NCBI GenBank assembly: GCA_031180665.1
Contig: JAPSLP010000004.1
Location: forward strand, 68,303-132,302
DNA length: 64,000 nucleotides
Source of the DNA: Cupriavidus sp.
GTDB lineage: Bacteria; Pseudomonadota; Gammaproteobacteria; Burkholderiales; Burkholderiaceae
Direction: 5' to 3'
The position numbers and the translations under genes are program-made. Positions 15,262 through 24,778 of the stretch are shown here, piece after piece. The notes below the pieces were generated by a model, which worked only from the letters and a program-made list of their open reading frames with translations, ran no database searches and was not told the DNA's origin. Numbering within the stretch: the stretch's first letter is position 1; the number at the start of each line of letters is the position of its first letter.

Positions 15262-16533
15262 ATGGACATGACGCTGCCCCCCATCGATGCGGCCCCCGTG
15301 GCCAGCAATGCGACCTTCCTGCTCAATACCACCGATGAGGCGCCGCGGCGCTGGCTCGAACGCGAGCTGGCGCCGCTCGGGCAGGTGCATGCGGTCGATG
15401 GCGTCGACCCTTCGCGCGACAGCATCGTCGAGCGGATCGGCACCGCCAACCCCGGCATCGTGTTCTTGCATTTCAGCGCGGCGCATGCCCAGGCGTCGAC
15501 CCGGCTCGGCCAGCAGCTGGCCCGCCTGTTCCCGAACCTGCCGCTGGTCGCCCTTGGCGAGGCCCAGGAGCCGGAGCTGATGCTGGCGGCGCTGCGCGCG
15601 GGCGTGAAGGACTTCGTCGACATGCGCTCGCCGGCCGCCAACGCGATCGCCACGGTGCAGCGGCTGCTGGCCACGCGCGAGGTCGTGCAACCGGCTCGCC
15701 GCGGCAAGGTGCTGGCGGTGCTGGGCGCGCGGCCCGGCGTGGGCGCCACCACACTGGCCACCAACCTGGCGGTGGCGGCGCGGCGCCGGCAGGATGGCGA
15801 GGTGCTGCTGCTGGACCTCGGATTGCCGGTGCGTGACGGGGCGCTGTACACCAATGTCGCGCCGGGCTTTCACTTCGTCGAAGCGGTGCGCAATCTGCGC
15901 CGGTTCGATCAGGTGTTCGTGCAGACCGCGCTGACCCGGCATGCAGGCGGCGTCGCGGTGCTGCCGCTGCCGCAGACGCTGGCCGAGTTGCGCGACGTCT
16001 CGTTCTCCGAGGCGCTGGCGCTGCTCGGCACGCTGCGCAGCCACTTCGATCTGCAGGTGATCGATCTGGGCGGATTCAGCAATCTCGACTTCATGGCGCA
16101 GCTGGTCAAGGTCGCCGACGAGGTGCTGGTCGTGGCCGAGCAGAGCGTCGCCGCCATCGTGTCGGCGGCCGAGCTGCTGGAGGAGCTGGGTCGTCGCGAG
16201 GCGGGCCGCGAGTCGATGCGGCTGGTGGTGTCGCGCTATCAGGCGCGTCTCGGTCTCGAGGCCGAGCAGATTGCCCAGCGGCTGGAGCTGCCGCTGGCCG
16301 GCACGCTGCCCGACTGCCGCGAGACGATGCTGGCCGCGATGAACAGCGGCGTGGTGCTGGCCGACCGGCAGCCCACCGCCCCTTACGTCCGCGCGCTGGC
16401 GCCGATGCTCGAGCGCCTTGGCTACCGCTGCCAAGCGCGCGCGTCGGGTCCCGGATGGCTGGAACCGATCGCGCAGGCGGTGCAGCGGCTGCGCGTGAGC
16501 CATGCAGCAGGCAAGAACAAGGCAGACCATTGA
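15262..16533 (+). CDS. tadZ: TadZ/CpaE ParA-like pilus localisation protein
   Basis: A 423-residue protein behind AGGAAGG, starting 8 bases after the secretin stop. The N-terminal 130 residues form a receiver-like domain without an obvious phosphorylation site. Residues from about 145 form a ParA/MinD-type ATPase with a deviant Walker A, ARPGVGATTLATN, in which the signature lysine of the KGG-type loop is absent, as in other TadZ proteins. LLDLGLPV and LQVIDLGG are the following core strands. It directs assembly of the Tad machine at the pole or membrane site. Confidence 0.9.
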   Translation: MDMTLPPIDAAPVASNATFLLNTTDEAPRRWLERELAPLGQVHAVDGVDPSRDSIVERIGTANPGIVFLHFSAAHAQASTRLGQQLARLFPNLPLVALGEAQEPELMLAALRAGVKDFVDMRSPAANAIATVQRLLATREVVQPARRGKVLAVLGARPGVGATTLATNLAVAARRRQDGEVLLLDLGLPVRDGALYTNVAPGFHFVEAVRNLRRFDQVFVQTALTRHAGGVAVLPLPQTLAELRDVSFSEALALLGTLRSHFDLQVIDLGGFSNLDFMAQLVKVADEVLVVAEQSVAAIVSAAELLEELGRREAGRESMRLVVSRYQARLGLEAEQIAQRLELPLAGTLPDCRETMLAAMNSGVVLADRQPTAPYVRALAPMLERLGYRCQARASGPGWLEPIAQAVQRLRVSHAAGKNKADH

Positions 16534-16534
16534 G

Positions 16535-17860
16535 ATGACGCAACCGATCGAATTCTCCGACAACGCCGCCGCGCCGTTTCCGACCTCGCAGGAATTCCAC
16601 ACCATCAAGGAAGCCGCGCACGAGCACCTATTGACGCGCATCGAGGAGTTGGGTGCGGAGTTCGGCCGCTGGTCGCGCACGGCCGTCCAGCGCTTCGTCG
16701 ATCTCGAGCTGGAGAGCTTCACGCGGCTGCGCCGGATCCCGATCAACGAGGCCGAGCTGCATCAGATCGCCCAGGCGCTGACCAAGGAGCTGGCCGGCTT
16801 CGGTCCGATCGAGGACCTGCTCAACGATCCCGCCGTCGAGGACATCCTGGTCAATGGCCATCTCGACGTCTACGTGTCGCGCCACGGCATCCTCGAACGC
16901 ATTCCGGTGCGCTTTGCGGACGCGGGGCATCTGCTGCGCATCGTGCGCCGGATCCTGGCGCCGATCGGCCGGCGGCTCGACGAATCGAATCCGATGGTCG
17001 ATGCGCGGCTGCCCGACGGAGGCCGCATCAACGTCGTGATCCCGCCGCTGGCGCTGCAGGGCCCGGTGGTATCGATCCGCAAATTCCGCAAGGACCCGCT
17101 GACGCCGGAGGCGCTGCTGGGGCTGGGCACCATGAACCAGGAGATCGGCGATCTGCTGGAGGCCGCGGTCAAGGCGCGCTGCAATATCCTGGTCAGCGGC
17201 GGCACCAGCTCGGGCAAGACCTCGCTGCTCAATGCGCTGGCGATCTTCGTGCCGGACAGCGAGCGTGTGATCACCATCGAGGACACCGCCGAACTTGCGC
17301 TGAACCACCCGCATGTGGTCCGCCTGGAGAGCCGCCCCGGCGGATTCGAGGGCACCGGCGTGGTGTCGATCCGCGATCTGCTGCGCAACAGCCTGCGCAT
17401 GCGGCCGGACCGGATCATCGTCGGCGAAGTGCGCGGCGGCGAGGTGCTGGAGATGCTGCAGGCGATGAGCACCGGTCACGACGGCTCGATGGGCACCATC
17501 CATGCGAGCAGCCCGCGCGAATGCCTGTACCGGCTGGAAATGCTGGCGGGCTTCGCCGGCTTCCAGGGCAGCGAGGTCAGCCTGCGCCGGCAGATCGCCA
17601 ATGCGATCGACTTCATCGTGCAGATCGGCCGGCTCTCGAATGGCAAGCGCCGTATCCTGTCGATCACCGAGGTGACCGGCATGGGCGACAACATCGTGAC
17701 CACGCAGGAGCTGTATCGCCACGATCCGTATATCGGGCCGGACGGCGTCGAGGTCGATCGCTGGCAGTCGCTCGGCATCCTGCCGCATTCGCCCAAGCTG
17801 GCGCGCCTGCGCCAGGCCGGTTTCGGCATGGACGACCCCCTGGGCCGCTTCGATGTCTAG
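16535..17860 (+). CDS. tadA: Flp pilus secretion ATPase TadA/CpaF
   Basis: A 441-residue hexameric ATPase of the VirB11/CpaF type. Walker A is GGTSSGKTS (near residue 222), the Asp box is VITIEDTAELAL, Walker B is RIIVGEVRGGE, and the His box is STGHDGSMGTIHA. The N-terminal part carries the CpaF linker domain (DILVNGHLDVYVSRHGILE). It powers both assembly and retraction of Flp pili at the inner membrane. The ATG at 16535 lies two bases after the tadZ stop; an upstream in-frame ATG at 16502 inside tadZ would add eleven residues. The end overlaps tadB by eight bases. Confidence 0.95.
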   Translation: MTQPIEFSDNAAAPFPTSQEFHTIKEAAHEHLLTRIEELGAEFGRWSRTAVQRFVDLELESFTRLRRIPINEAELHQIAQALTKELAGFGPIEDLLNDPAVEDILVNGHLDVYVSRHGILERIPVRFADAGHLLRIVRRILAPIGRRLDESNPMVDARLPDGGRINVVIPPLALQGPVVSIRKFRKDPLTPEALLGLGTMNQEIGDLLEAAVKARCNILVSGGTSSGKTSLLNALAIFVPDSERVITIEDTAELALNHPHVVRLESRPGGFEGTGVVSIRDLLRNSLRMRPDRIIVGEVRGGEVLEMLQAMSTGHDGSMGTIHASSPRECLYRLEMLAGFAGFQGSEVSLRRQIANAIDFIVQIGRLSNGKRRILSITEVTGMGDNIVTTQELYRHDPYIGPDGVEVDRWQSLGILPHSPKLARLRQAGFGMDDPLGRFDV

Positions 17861-18779
17861 CGCGAGCCTGGCCATCGCCGCCATCGCCTTGCTGCTGCTG
17901 GGCGCCGGGCTGCTGTTGCTGGCGCAGGCCGGTACGCGCGCCCAGCGCGAGGCGGCGCGGGCCTTCGTGCAGGCGCAGACCGAGCAGGTGCGCTCGCGCT
18001 ATGCGACGGGAGCCGAGCTGCCGCCCGTCGCCGGCGCGCGTGACCTGAAGCGGCGCTGGGCCGATCTGCTGCGCCGCGCGGACCTCGAGCCGACGCGCCG
18101 CACCTATCTGCTGTGGGGCGGGCCACCGCTGCTGCTGTGCGCCGCGGCCTTGATCGGCGGTGGGTTCGTTGCGGCCGCCGCGATGGCGGCGGTTTGCCTC
18201 GCGATCTGCGCCTGCCTGTTGTGGCGCCGCACGACGCGCTTTCATCGGCGCCTGTGCGAGCAGTTGCCGGGATTTCTCGATGGCGTGGTGCGGCTGATGA
18301 CGATCGGCAGCGCAGTGACGGCGGCGTTCCAGCATGCGATCGGCAATACCGAGCTGCCGCTGCGCCAGTGCCTGGTGCAGGCCGTGCATTTGCAGCGCGC
18401 CGGCAAGGAGCTGGACCAGGCGGTGATGCAGGTCGCGCGCAGCTACCGCTTCGACGAACTGATCCTGCTGGCCTCGGTGCTCCGGCTTGCCACGCGCTAC
18501 GGCGGACGCGCCGACATCGTGATGGAGCGCACCGCCGCCTATATGCGCGACCGCGAGCAGGCGCAGCGCGAACTGTCGGCGCTGTCGGCGGAAACGCGGA
18601 TGTCGGCGTGGATTCTGGGTTTGCTGCCGGTGGTCGTGGCCGGGCTGATGTTCGTGTTCAACGCCGGCTATCTGCTGATGATGTGGAACGATCCGTCGGG
18701 CCGCTTGCTGCTGCTGGCGGCGTTCGGACTGGAGATCGTCGGGGCGCTGCTGCTGTATCGGCTGGCGCGCGCGGTATAG
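17853..18779 (+). CDS. tadB: TadB inner-membrane pilus platform protein (type II secretion F domain)
   Basis: A 308-residue protein whose ATG lies inside the end of tadA (eight-base overlap). Hydrophobic segments are at the N-terminus, around residues 85-125 and in the last 70 residues. The cytoplasmic T2SSF domain lies between (FHRRLCEQLPGFLDGVVRLMTIG ... GRADIVMERTAAYMRDREQAQREL). TadB and TadC are thought to form the platform on which TadA acts. Translation is probably coupled to tadA. Confidence 0.92.
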   Translation: MSSASLAIAAIALLLLGAGLLLLAQAGTRAQREAARAFVQAQTEQVRSRYATGAELPPVAGARDLKRRWADLLRRADLEPTRRTYLLWGGPPLLLCAAALIGGGFVAAAAMAAVCLAICACLLWRRTTRFHRRLCEQLPGFLDGVVRLMTIGSAVTAAFQHAIGNTELPLRQCLVQAVHLQRAGKELDQAVMQVARSYRFDELILLASVLRLATRYGGRADIVMERTAAYMRDREQAQRELSALSAETRMSAWILGLLPVVVAGLMFVFNAGYLLMMWNDPSGRLLLLAAFGLEIVGALLLYRLARAV

Positions 18780-18789
18780 GGACGACGTC

Positions 18790-19872
18790 GTGAACCGTGA
18801 CAGCTTGATCGCTCTCAGCCTGCTGATCGCCGCGCTCGGTGTGGCGGCGCTCGCCTTGCCGCTGCTGCAGCAGTGGTGGCAGCGCTGGCGCGCGGCGCGT
18901 ACGCTGGACGCCGCGCTGGCGCGGCAGGGGGCGACGGCGGGCCAGGCGCCTAGGACGGCCGCGGGCGAGTCCGGCGCGGGCACGGCAGCTGGCGCGACGC
19001 CTGCTGCCGCCAACGCGTCGGCCGCCGCGCCCGGCGCCCACGCAACGACAGCGTCGGCCGTGGCCGGTGCCGGCGGCCCGAGCGGTGCGCGGGCCCGCCT
19101 TGGCGCCCAGCTCGGCGACCGCTTCGACGAACGCTGGCTCGCCAGTCCGCTCGGCAAGGCCATCGTCGGCCCGGAAGAGTTCCGCTTGCTGGAGCAATGC
19201 GGCTGGTATGGCCCGAAGGCCCGCGCTGTCTTCGGCGGGCTGCGTCTTTGTGTGCCGCTGCTGATTGCCGCAGGGCTGATGCTGTGGCGGCTGCCGGAAT
19301 CGCTGCAGGGCGCGATCTTTACCGCGTTCGGCGGTTTCGCGGTGTCCTTTCTCGCGTTCAAGTCGGTGCTGCGTCGACGCGCCGCCGGCCGGATGCGCCA
19401 GCTCGACGACGAATTGCCGGTGCTGGTCGACATGCTGCGGCTGTTGCAAGGAGTGGGCATGTCGATCGACCAGAGCCTGCAACTGATCGTTACCGAGTTC
19501 GGCAGCATGCTGCCAGTGCTGGGTCCCGAATTGAAGCGCGCCAACGACCAGTTCGCCTCGGGCCGCTCGCGCGAGCAGACGCTGCAGCGCATCGGCAAGT
19601 TGTTCGAGAGCGAAGACTTGCGCAGTCTGATCATGCTGCTGAACCAGGTGGATCGCTTTGGCGGCGCGGTGCAGGAGCCGCTGAAGCTGTTCGGCCTGCG
19701 GCTGCAGGAGGCGCGCAAGATGCGCCTGAAGGAAAAGGTCGGCCGCCTGACCGTCAAGATGACCGGCGTGATGGTGGTCAGCCTGCTGCCGGTGCTGCTG
19801 ATCGTCACCGCCGGGCCGGGGTTCCTTGGCGTGATTCGGATGCTGGCCAAGTTTGCTGGAGATATGCAATGA
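18790..19872 (+). CDS. tadC: TadC inner-membrane pilus platform protein (type II secretion F domain)
   Basis: A 360-residue protein starting with GTG at 18790 behind AGGGA, ten bases after tadB. After an N-terminal helix comes an unusually long Ala/Gly/Thr-rich linker (residues about 40-95), then two helices and the T2SSF domain (DELPVLVDMLRLLQGVGMSIDQSL ... ANDQFASGRSREQTLQRI) and a final pair of membrane helices. Its stop overlaps the tadD start as ATGA. The low-complexity linker is longer than I would expect for the family. Confidence 0.9.
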   Translation: MNRDSLIALSLLIAALGVAALALPLLQQWWQRWRAARTLDAALARQGATAGQAPRTAAGESGAGTAAGATPAAANASAAAPGAHATTASAVAGAGGPSGARARLGAQLGDRFDERWLASPLGKAIVGPEEFRLLEQCGWYGPKARAVFGGLRLCVPLLIAAGLMLWRLPESLQGAIFTAFGGFAVSFLAFKSVLRRRAAGRMRQLDDELPVLVDMLRLLQGVGMSIDQSLQLIVTEFGSMLPVLGPELKRANDQFASGRSREQTLQRIGKLFESEDLRSLIMLLNQVDRFGGAVQEPLKLFGLRLQEARKMRLKEKVGRLTVKMTGVMVVSLLPVLLIVTAGPGFLGVIRMLAKFAGDMQ

Positions 19873-20804
19873 CGTTGTTTGCGAGCGCACCAGGTGCGAC
19901 GGCATGTTTTCTCTCTTCTGCCGCGAGCGGGAGGGTCGGGGGAGAGGGCAGCCTTCGGCCTGCGGCAATTCGCTGGCGCCGGACATGGACCGCGGTGACG
20001 GTCGCAACCGCCGGCTGGCTCGCCACCGGCTGCGCCACCAGCGACCCGGTCGCACTGATGAGCAAACAGGCCGATGCACAGATCGCGCTGTCCAAGCTGC
20101 AGGACAAGCAGGCGCAGGAGCAGTACGACGATCGCGCGGTGTACCGCGGCCTGATCGAGCGGATGCAGCAGCAGGGCCTCTACTACGCCTCGCTTGCCCA
20201 TCTCGATGCCTACCAGCAACGGTTCGGCGACAGCGCCGACGTGGCGATGCTGCGCGCCGATGCGCTGCGCGAAACCGAACAGGACGAAGCCGCCGCCATT
20301 GCCTACCGCAACCTGCTGGGCAGCGGCTACGCCGCGCGCGCCTATCATGGCCTCGGCCTGCTGGCCGGCCGCAACGGCGATTACGGCGAAGCGGTGACGC
20401 AGTTGGAAGCGGCGTTGTCGCGCGATCCGACCAACGCGTTGGTGGCCAGCGACCTGGGCTATGCGCTGATGCGCGCCGGCCAGTTGCAGCAGGCGCGCGT
20501 GCCGGTGATGCAGGCCTTGCAACTCGATGGGGCCAACCCGCGCATCGTCAGCAATGCGGCGGTGTGGATGCTGGCAAACCGCCAGCGCGACCAGGCGACG
20601 GCGCTGATGGAGCGCGCCTCGATGTCGGCGCCGACCCGCAAGGCGATCGCCCAGGAGGCGGACCGCATCGTGCGGGAGGCAACGCGGCAGGACCGCGCGG
20701 CTTCACGGGCGAGCGGTGCACGCCCCAAGCCCCAGCGCATCGCCCTGACGATCGCCGCGCAGCCGGGCGAGGGTGCGGCGCAGAAACCGACGAGCGCGCC
20801 ATGA
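19869..20804 (+). CDS. tadD: TadD tetratricopeptide lipoprotein with an expanded N-terminus
   Basis: A 311-residue product whose ATG overlaps the tadC stop. A lipobox LATGC places the acylated Cys at residue 55, far later than the usual 16-30. Residues about 11-34 are encoded by a GC-rich palindromic stretch (19905-19965) that looks like an inserted repeat. No other in-frame start gives a normal signal. After the Cys come TPR-like helices (YYASLAHLDAYQQRFGDSADVAMLRADALRE, YRNLLGSGYAARAYHGLGLLAGRNGDYGEAVTQLEAAL) and a basic tail. TadD assists secretin assembly in Tad systems. Whether the long leader is still recognised is unknown. Confidence 0.85.
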   Translation: MTLFASAPGATACFLSSAASGRVGGEGSLRPAAIRWRRTWTAVTVATAGWLATGCATSDPVALMSKQADAQIALSKLQDKQAQEQYDDRAVYRGLIERMQQQGLYYASLAHLDAYQQRFGDSADVAMLRADALRETEQDEAAAIAYRNLLGSGYAARAYHGLGLLAGRNGDYGEAVTQLEAALSRDPTNALVASDLGYALMRAGQLQQARVPVMQALQLDGANPRIVSNAAVWMLANRQRDQATALMERASMSAPTRKAIAQEADRIVREATRQDRAASRASGARPKPQRIALTIAAQPGEGAAQKPTSAP

Positions 20805-20847
20805 CCGGTACCAGACGACCCGCGCTCGACAGCAACAGGAGAAGGGC

Positions 20848-21204
20848 ATGAACTTCATTGGACCCTCGCGCATGGCGAGCATGGCCGCGATCGCCTTGTG
20901 CGCGGCGAGCTGGATGTCCGCCGCCGGCGCCCAGACCGTGGCAACGGCCGGCACCGATGCAGGCGCAGCCGCCCAAGTCCAGCAACCGGCAGTCGGTGCC
21001 ATCGGCACCGACACGCGCAGCCTGCTGGCAATCCAGCGCGAAGGCAGCCAGGCCGGTGCCACGCTCCCCATGCCGGGCGAGCAGGCCGCGCTGGCGCACG
21101 CGCGCTATCTGAAGAGCTTCCAGCATCCGATTCCCGAGCGCTTCGTGGGGCAATCGGGCAACGGTGGCGGCCTCGGCCTGGTTGGATTGACGCCGTCGCG
21201 GTAA
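20848..21204 (+). CDS. DUF3613-family secreted protein of the tad locus
   Basis: A 118-residue product behind AGGAGAAGGG. The signal peptide (MASMAAIALCAASWMSAAGAQ) probably ends near residue 29. The mature part carries the pattern typical of DUF3613: TRSLLAIQREGSQAG ... PMPGEQAALAHARYLKSFQHPIPE. Genes of this family sit next to tadD and tadG in several betaproteobacterial tad loci; their role is not known. Its stop TAA shares one base with the ATG of the next gene, which indicates an operon. Confidence 0.8.
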   Translation: MNFIGPSRMASMAAIALCAASWMSAAGAQTVATAGTDAGAAAQVQQPAVGAIGTDTRSLLAIQREGSQAGATLPMPGEQAALAHARYLKSFQHPIPERFVGQSGNGGGLGLVGLTPSR

Positions 21205-22925
21205 TGATGATGGCTCGGCGTAGCGCGACACGCAGGACACGCGCGCAATCGCGCGGTGGGGTCAGCATTCTGATGGTGGTGTTGCTGGCCACCATCGGCA
21301 TGGCCGCGCTGGTGTCGATCGACGTCGGGCATGTGTTTTACCGGCAACGGCAGCTGCAATCGGTTGCCGACATGGCGGCGCTGGCAGCCGCCCAGCAATT
21401 GCGACGCGCCGATAGCAATGCGGCGATGACCGGACGGGCGTTGGCGGCGGCACAGGCGTCGGCCGGCCAGAACGGCTTTACCGGCACGGCACGCGAAGAC
21501 TGCAGCGCGAGCCCCGGCGGCGAAGATGGCATGGCCGTCTGCGCGGGCGTGTGGAACCCCAACGATGCGGCTGCCCCGGCCGATGGCCGTCACTTTCGCG
21601 GCAGCTTCGATCCGGCCCGGTTGTCCCCGAACGCGGTGCGGGTCGTCGTTTCGCAAACCGTGCCGATCCTGTTCGGGCTGCCGGGCGGCGACGCACGGCG
21701 GCTGCGCGCGGAGGCGATCGGCAACGCCAGCCCGCCGGTCGCGGCGTTCTCGGTCGGCAGCGGGCTGCTCAATTTCGAATCGTCCAGAAGCGCGCTGGCG
21801 CTGCTGCTCGGCAATGCCATCAGCCTGTCTGCGGCGGACTGGCAAGGGCTGGTCGATACGCGCGTCACGCTGGACCAATTGCGTCTGGAGGCCGGTGTCG
21901 GCACCGTGGATGAATTGCTGAATGCCGACTTGTCGCTCACGCGCTTCTATGAGCTGGTGCTCCGTGCCGCCGGCAAGGAGTCGCTGCTCAATGCGATGCT
22001 GGGCGGGATGCCGGCGAACCTCGATGCGCGGGCGCTGGCGGCAGGGCTGACTGTCGGCAAAGTGGTCGATCTCGGCGTGCTGGCGCCTGCAATGTCGTCG
22101 GCGGCGGACGTGGGGCTCAATGTCGCGGAAATGCTGATGCTGGCCGCGCAGGTGGCCAACAAGGGCGCGGCGGTCGATCTCGCCGGCGCGGTGCCGCTGT
22201 TGCCGGGCACGCAACTGGCGCTCAGCATCGTGGAGCCTCCGCAAATGGCTGTCGGCCCGGTGCAGCGATCGAGCACCGATCCCATGGGCTGGAAGACGAC
22301 GGCGCGCACGTCGCAGGTCGATCTTGGCATCCAGCTGTCATTGGGAGCGAGCGTGCCCGGGTACACACTCTCGAAGCCGGCCAGCCTCAAGCTGCCGCTT
22401 CGTGTCGAGGTCGGAAGCGCGCAATCGGCGCTGACCGGGCTGCGCTGTGCCGCGGCACGATCGGACCGCCGCGCGACGCTCCAGACCGTGACGACCACGG
22501 CCACGGTATGTCTTGCTCGCGATGGTGACCTGAGCCAGTGTGCCGATACGGACGTGGAACTGGCCTACGTCCCATTGGTCATCGCCGTTACGGCCAGTCC
22601 ACGCAAGCAGACAGCGACGGTCGGCAGTACGACCTCCACGCTGGCACCCGGCGATCAAACTGCCGTGGCGTCCCAAGGGCAGCTGGCGGCGTTGGTGGAA
22701 AGTCTTGCGCGCAATCTGGACCTCAAGGTCACGATAGCGCCGAACCTCATTCCGATCACGCTGGATCTGAAGCTCGGTGCCGTTGCCAGCGCGCTTGGCT
22801 CTGTCCTGTTCAGTGTGCTCGGCCCCGCCCTCGATGGCGTCCTCGCCGCCCTCGGCATCCAATTGAGCAACGCCGATCTCTGGGTTCACGACGTCGATTG
22901 CGACAACACCAGACTCGTCTATTGA
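21204..22925 (+). CDS. tadG: TadG-like pilus assembly protein
   Basis: A 573-residue protein starting at a run of three ATG codons (21204, 21207, 21210). The N-terminus has the TadG_N pattern: a basic stretch, then [49 protein letters not shown], where the helix is followed by Asp and an Ala-rich amphipathic segment. The rest is a large extracytoplasmic region with Cys residues likely to form disulphides. It belongs to the pseudopilin-associated proteins of Tad loci and closes the structural run of the locus. Confidence 0.85.
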   Translation: MMMARRSATRRTRAQSRGGVSILMVVLLATIGMAALVSIDVGHVFYRQRQLQSVADMAALAAAQQLRRADSNAAMTGRALAAAQASAGQNGFTGTAREDCSASPGGEDGMAVCAGVWNPNDAAAPADGRHFRGSFDPARLSPNAVRVVVSQTVPILFGLPGGDARRLRAEAIGNASPPVAAFSVGSGLLNFESSRSALALLLGNAISLSAADWQGLVDTRVTLDQLRLEAGVGTVDELLNADLSLTRFYELVLRAAGKESLLNAMLGGMPANLDARALAAGLTVGKVVDLGVLAPAMSSAADVGLNVAEMLMLAAQVANKGAAVDLAGAVPLLPGTQLALSIVEPPQMAVGPVQRSSTDPMGWKTTARTSQVDLGIQLSLGASVPGYTLSKPASLKLPLRVEVGSAQSALTGLRCAAARSDRRATLQTVTTTATVCLARDGDLSQCADTDVELAYVPLVIAVTASPRKQTATVGSTTSTLAPGDQTAVASQGQLAALVESLARNLDLKVTIAPNLIPITLDLKLGAVASALGSVLFSVLGPALDGVLAALGIQLSNADLWVHDVDCDNTRLVY

Positions 22926-22974
22926 ACCGCGACATGAATACGATCAGCCGCCGTGCGGCAACAGCAGCATCGCC

Positions 22975-24345
22975 ATGAAAACAGACCGCTGGGCCTACGA
23001 AAACCTCGAAGTCTACGTGTGGGAAGGCAAGTACGAATTTGCCGACCGCGTAGCCCGCTTTCTCGCGCCGCTTGGCGCCGAAGTGATTCGCGCCGGCGGG
23101 CTCGAAGGTTTGCCGACCGAGCCGCGCCTGAAGCTGTCGGTCGCGATCATCAGCGTGTCGGTGATCGGCGCGGCCAAATTCACCGCGCTCGATTGGGAGG
23201 CGGTGCACGGCATGCCCGTGATCTGGGTGGCCGCCCCGACGCGAGAGAACGATCCGGGCCGCTTTCCGCCCGAGTACGCGCATATCCTGTCCGCCGATTT
23301 CACCGGCGCCGACCTGCGCGCCCAACTGGGCAAGCTGCTGCCGCAACTGCTGGCGGCCAGTGAGGTGCAGCCGGAGATCGCCGAACTGGTGGCCGGCTCG
23401 CCGGCGATGCAACAGCTGATGTCGCATGTCGACACCTATGCCGATTTCGACAGCAACGTGATGCTGTATGGCGAGACCGGTGCGGGCAAGGAACGCATCG
23501 CGCGGCTGTTCCACGAGCGGCATAGCCTTTATGGCAAGGGACCGTTCGTCGCCGTCAACTGCGGCGCGATCCCCGACGGGTTGTTCGAATCGCAATTCTT
23601 CGGCCACGCCAAGGGCGCGTTCACCGGCGCGATGTACGCGCACCGCGGCTATTTCGAGCAGGCCAACGGCGGCACGCTGTTCCTCGACGAGATCGCCGAT
23701 CTGCCGCTGTTCCAGCAGGTCAAGCTGCTGCGCGTGCTCGAGGAGAACGTCGTCACCCGGCTCGGCTCGACGCTGCCGGTCAAGCTCAATTTCCGCCTGG
23801 TCGCCGCGACCAACAAGGATCTGCGCGAGGCGGTAGGGCAAGGCAGGTTCCGCGCCGATCTGTATTTCCGGCTGGCGGTGATCGAACTGCGGATTCCGAG
23901 CCTGGAAGAGCGCGGCGCCGCCGACAAGGTCGGACTGCTCGAGGCCTTCCTGCGACAGATTCTCGGACGGTCCGGCTACGAGGCGCTGCCGCCGATGCCG
24001 GACTGGCTCAAGGGCGCGGTCGGTACCGCCTATTTCGCCGGCAACGTGCGCGAGCTGCGCAACCTCGCCGAGCGGGTCGCGATCGTGGTCCAGCACGACG
24101 GACTGTGGGACCAGGATCGCATCCGGCCGCTGTTCCGCGCGCTGCGTCCGGGAGCGTTCGAGGGCAACGACCGCGGCGTCGACTGGCGCACCGAGGTCGA
24201 AGAGCGCCGCCGCATCATCGCCGCACTCGATGCCAACGGCTGGCGCCGCCAGGACACCGCCGCCAGCCTCGGCATCAGCCGCAAGGTGCTGTGGGAGAAG
24301 ATGCGCAAGTTCCAGATTGCCGACAACGAGGCGGAACCGGCCTGA
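22975..24345 (+). CDS. Sigma-54-dependent activator at the end of the tad locus
   Basis: A 456-residue regulator. Residues 1-125 resemble a receiver fold but show no conserved acidic pocket or phosphoacceptor Asp. Residues about 140-370 form the AAA+ domain: Walker A GETGAGKE (near 166), the sigma-54-contacting loop GAFTGA (near 214), Walker [14 protein letters not shown], and an arginine finger region ([20 protein letters not shown]). The C-terminus is a Fis-type helix-turn-helix ([32 protein letters not shown]). Position suggests control of the tad genes, but I found no clear sigma-54 site before flp, so the target is unproven. The start has a weak ribosome-binding site. Confidence 0.88.
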   Translation: MKTDRWAYENLEVYVWEGKYEFADRVARFLAPLGAEVIRAGGLEGLPTEPRLKLSVAIISVSVIGAAKFTALDWEAVHGMPVIWVAAPTRENDPGRFPPEYAHILSADFTGADLRAQLGKLLPQLLAASEVQPEIAELVAGSPAMQQLMSHVDTYADFDSNVMLYGETGAGKERIARLFHERHSLYGKGPFVAVNCGAIPDGLFESQFFGHAKGAFTGAMYAHRGYFEQANGGTLFLDEIADLPLFQQVKLLRVLEENVVTRLGSTLPVKLNFRLVAATNKDLREAVGQGRFRADLYFRLAVIELRIPSLEERGAADKVGLLEAFLRQILGRSGYEALPPMPDWLKGAVGTAYFAGNVRELRNLAERVAIVVQHDGLWDQDRIRPLFRALRPGAFEGNDRGVDWRTEVEERRRIIAALDANGWRRQDTAASLGISRKVLWEKMRKFQIADNEAEPA

Positions 24346-24405
24346 CAGTGGGTCCCGTTCGCGTCTCCGTCGCCATATGACGCAACCCGGCGGTGTTGCG
24401 GATCC

Positions 24406-24756
24406 TTAGCGCTTTGCTTTCGCCGCTTCGTGCTCGAGCAATTGCCGCAACTCCGCCCGGATTGTCCGCAGCAGCACGATTCGCTCCTCCGGCGTCGGTT
24501 GGCGCAAGAAGGCGTACGCGTGCAGTGTCAGCGGATGCAGGCCGAGGACGCCGGCGATCTTCGCCACCTTGTCCAGGGTCGGACTCTTCTGCCCGCGCTC
24601 GAGGCTGCTGACATAGGTGCGGCTCGACGCGGTGCCGAACGCGTCCTGCGACAAGCCTCTGGCGGTGCGCGCGGCCCGCAGCGCCCCGCCAAAATGCAGC
24701 CGCGAGTTCATCTTTTTCAGGTTCAGAAGGGCGTCGGGATCTGGGCCTTGCTGCAT
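24406..24756 (-). CDS. XRE-family helix-turn-helix regulator
   Basis: A 116-residue product; the ATG at 24756 was chosen, and a later one at 24711 is also possible. Residues about 20-75 are an XRE/Cro-type helix-turn-helix (GALRAARTARGLSQDAFGTASSRTYVSSLERGQKSPTLDKVAKIAGVLGLHPLTL). A helical tail (EERIVLLRTIRAELRQLLEHEAAKAK) may serve in dimerisation. It lies 22 bases after the unknown gene at 24779-25174 in the same direction and is probably in one operon with it, behind two LexA boxes. A 6-bp inverted repeat (24381-24386 with 24395-24400) lies just past the stop. Confidence 0.8.
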   Translation of the reverse strand: MQQGPDPDALLNLKKMNSRLHFGGALRAARTARGLSQDAFGTASSRTYVSSLERGQKSPTLDKVAKIAGVLGLHPLTLHAYAFLRQPTPEERIVLLRTIRAELRQLLEHEAAKAKR

Positions 24757-24778
24757 CTTCGGTAACTCGTCATGACGT

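Noticed and set aside
17664-20522. A very long open frame (about 950 codons) on the minus strand opposite the tad genes
   Set aside because: It lies wholly antisense to well-supported tadA-tadD genes. High GC removes stop codons from the opposite frame; there is no domain or start signal.
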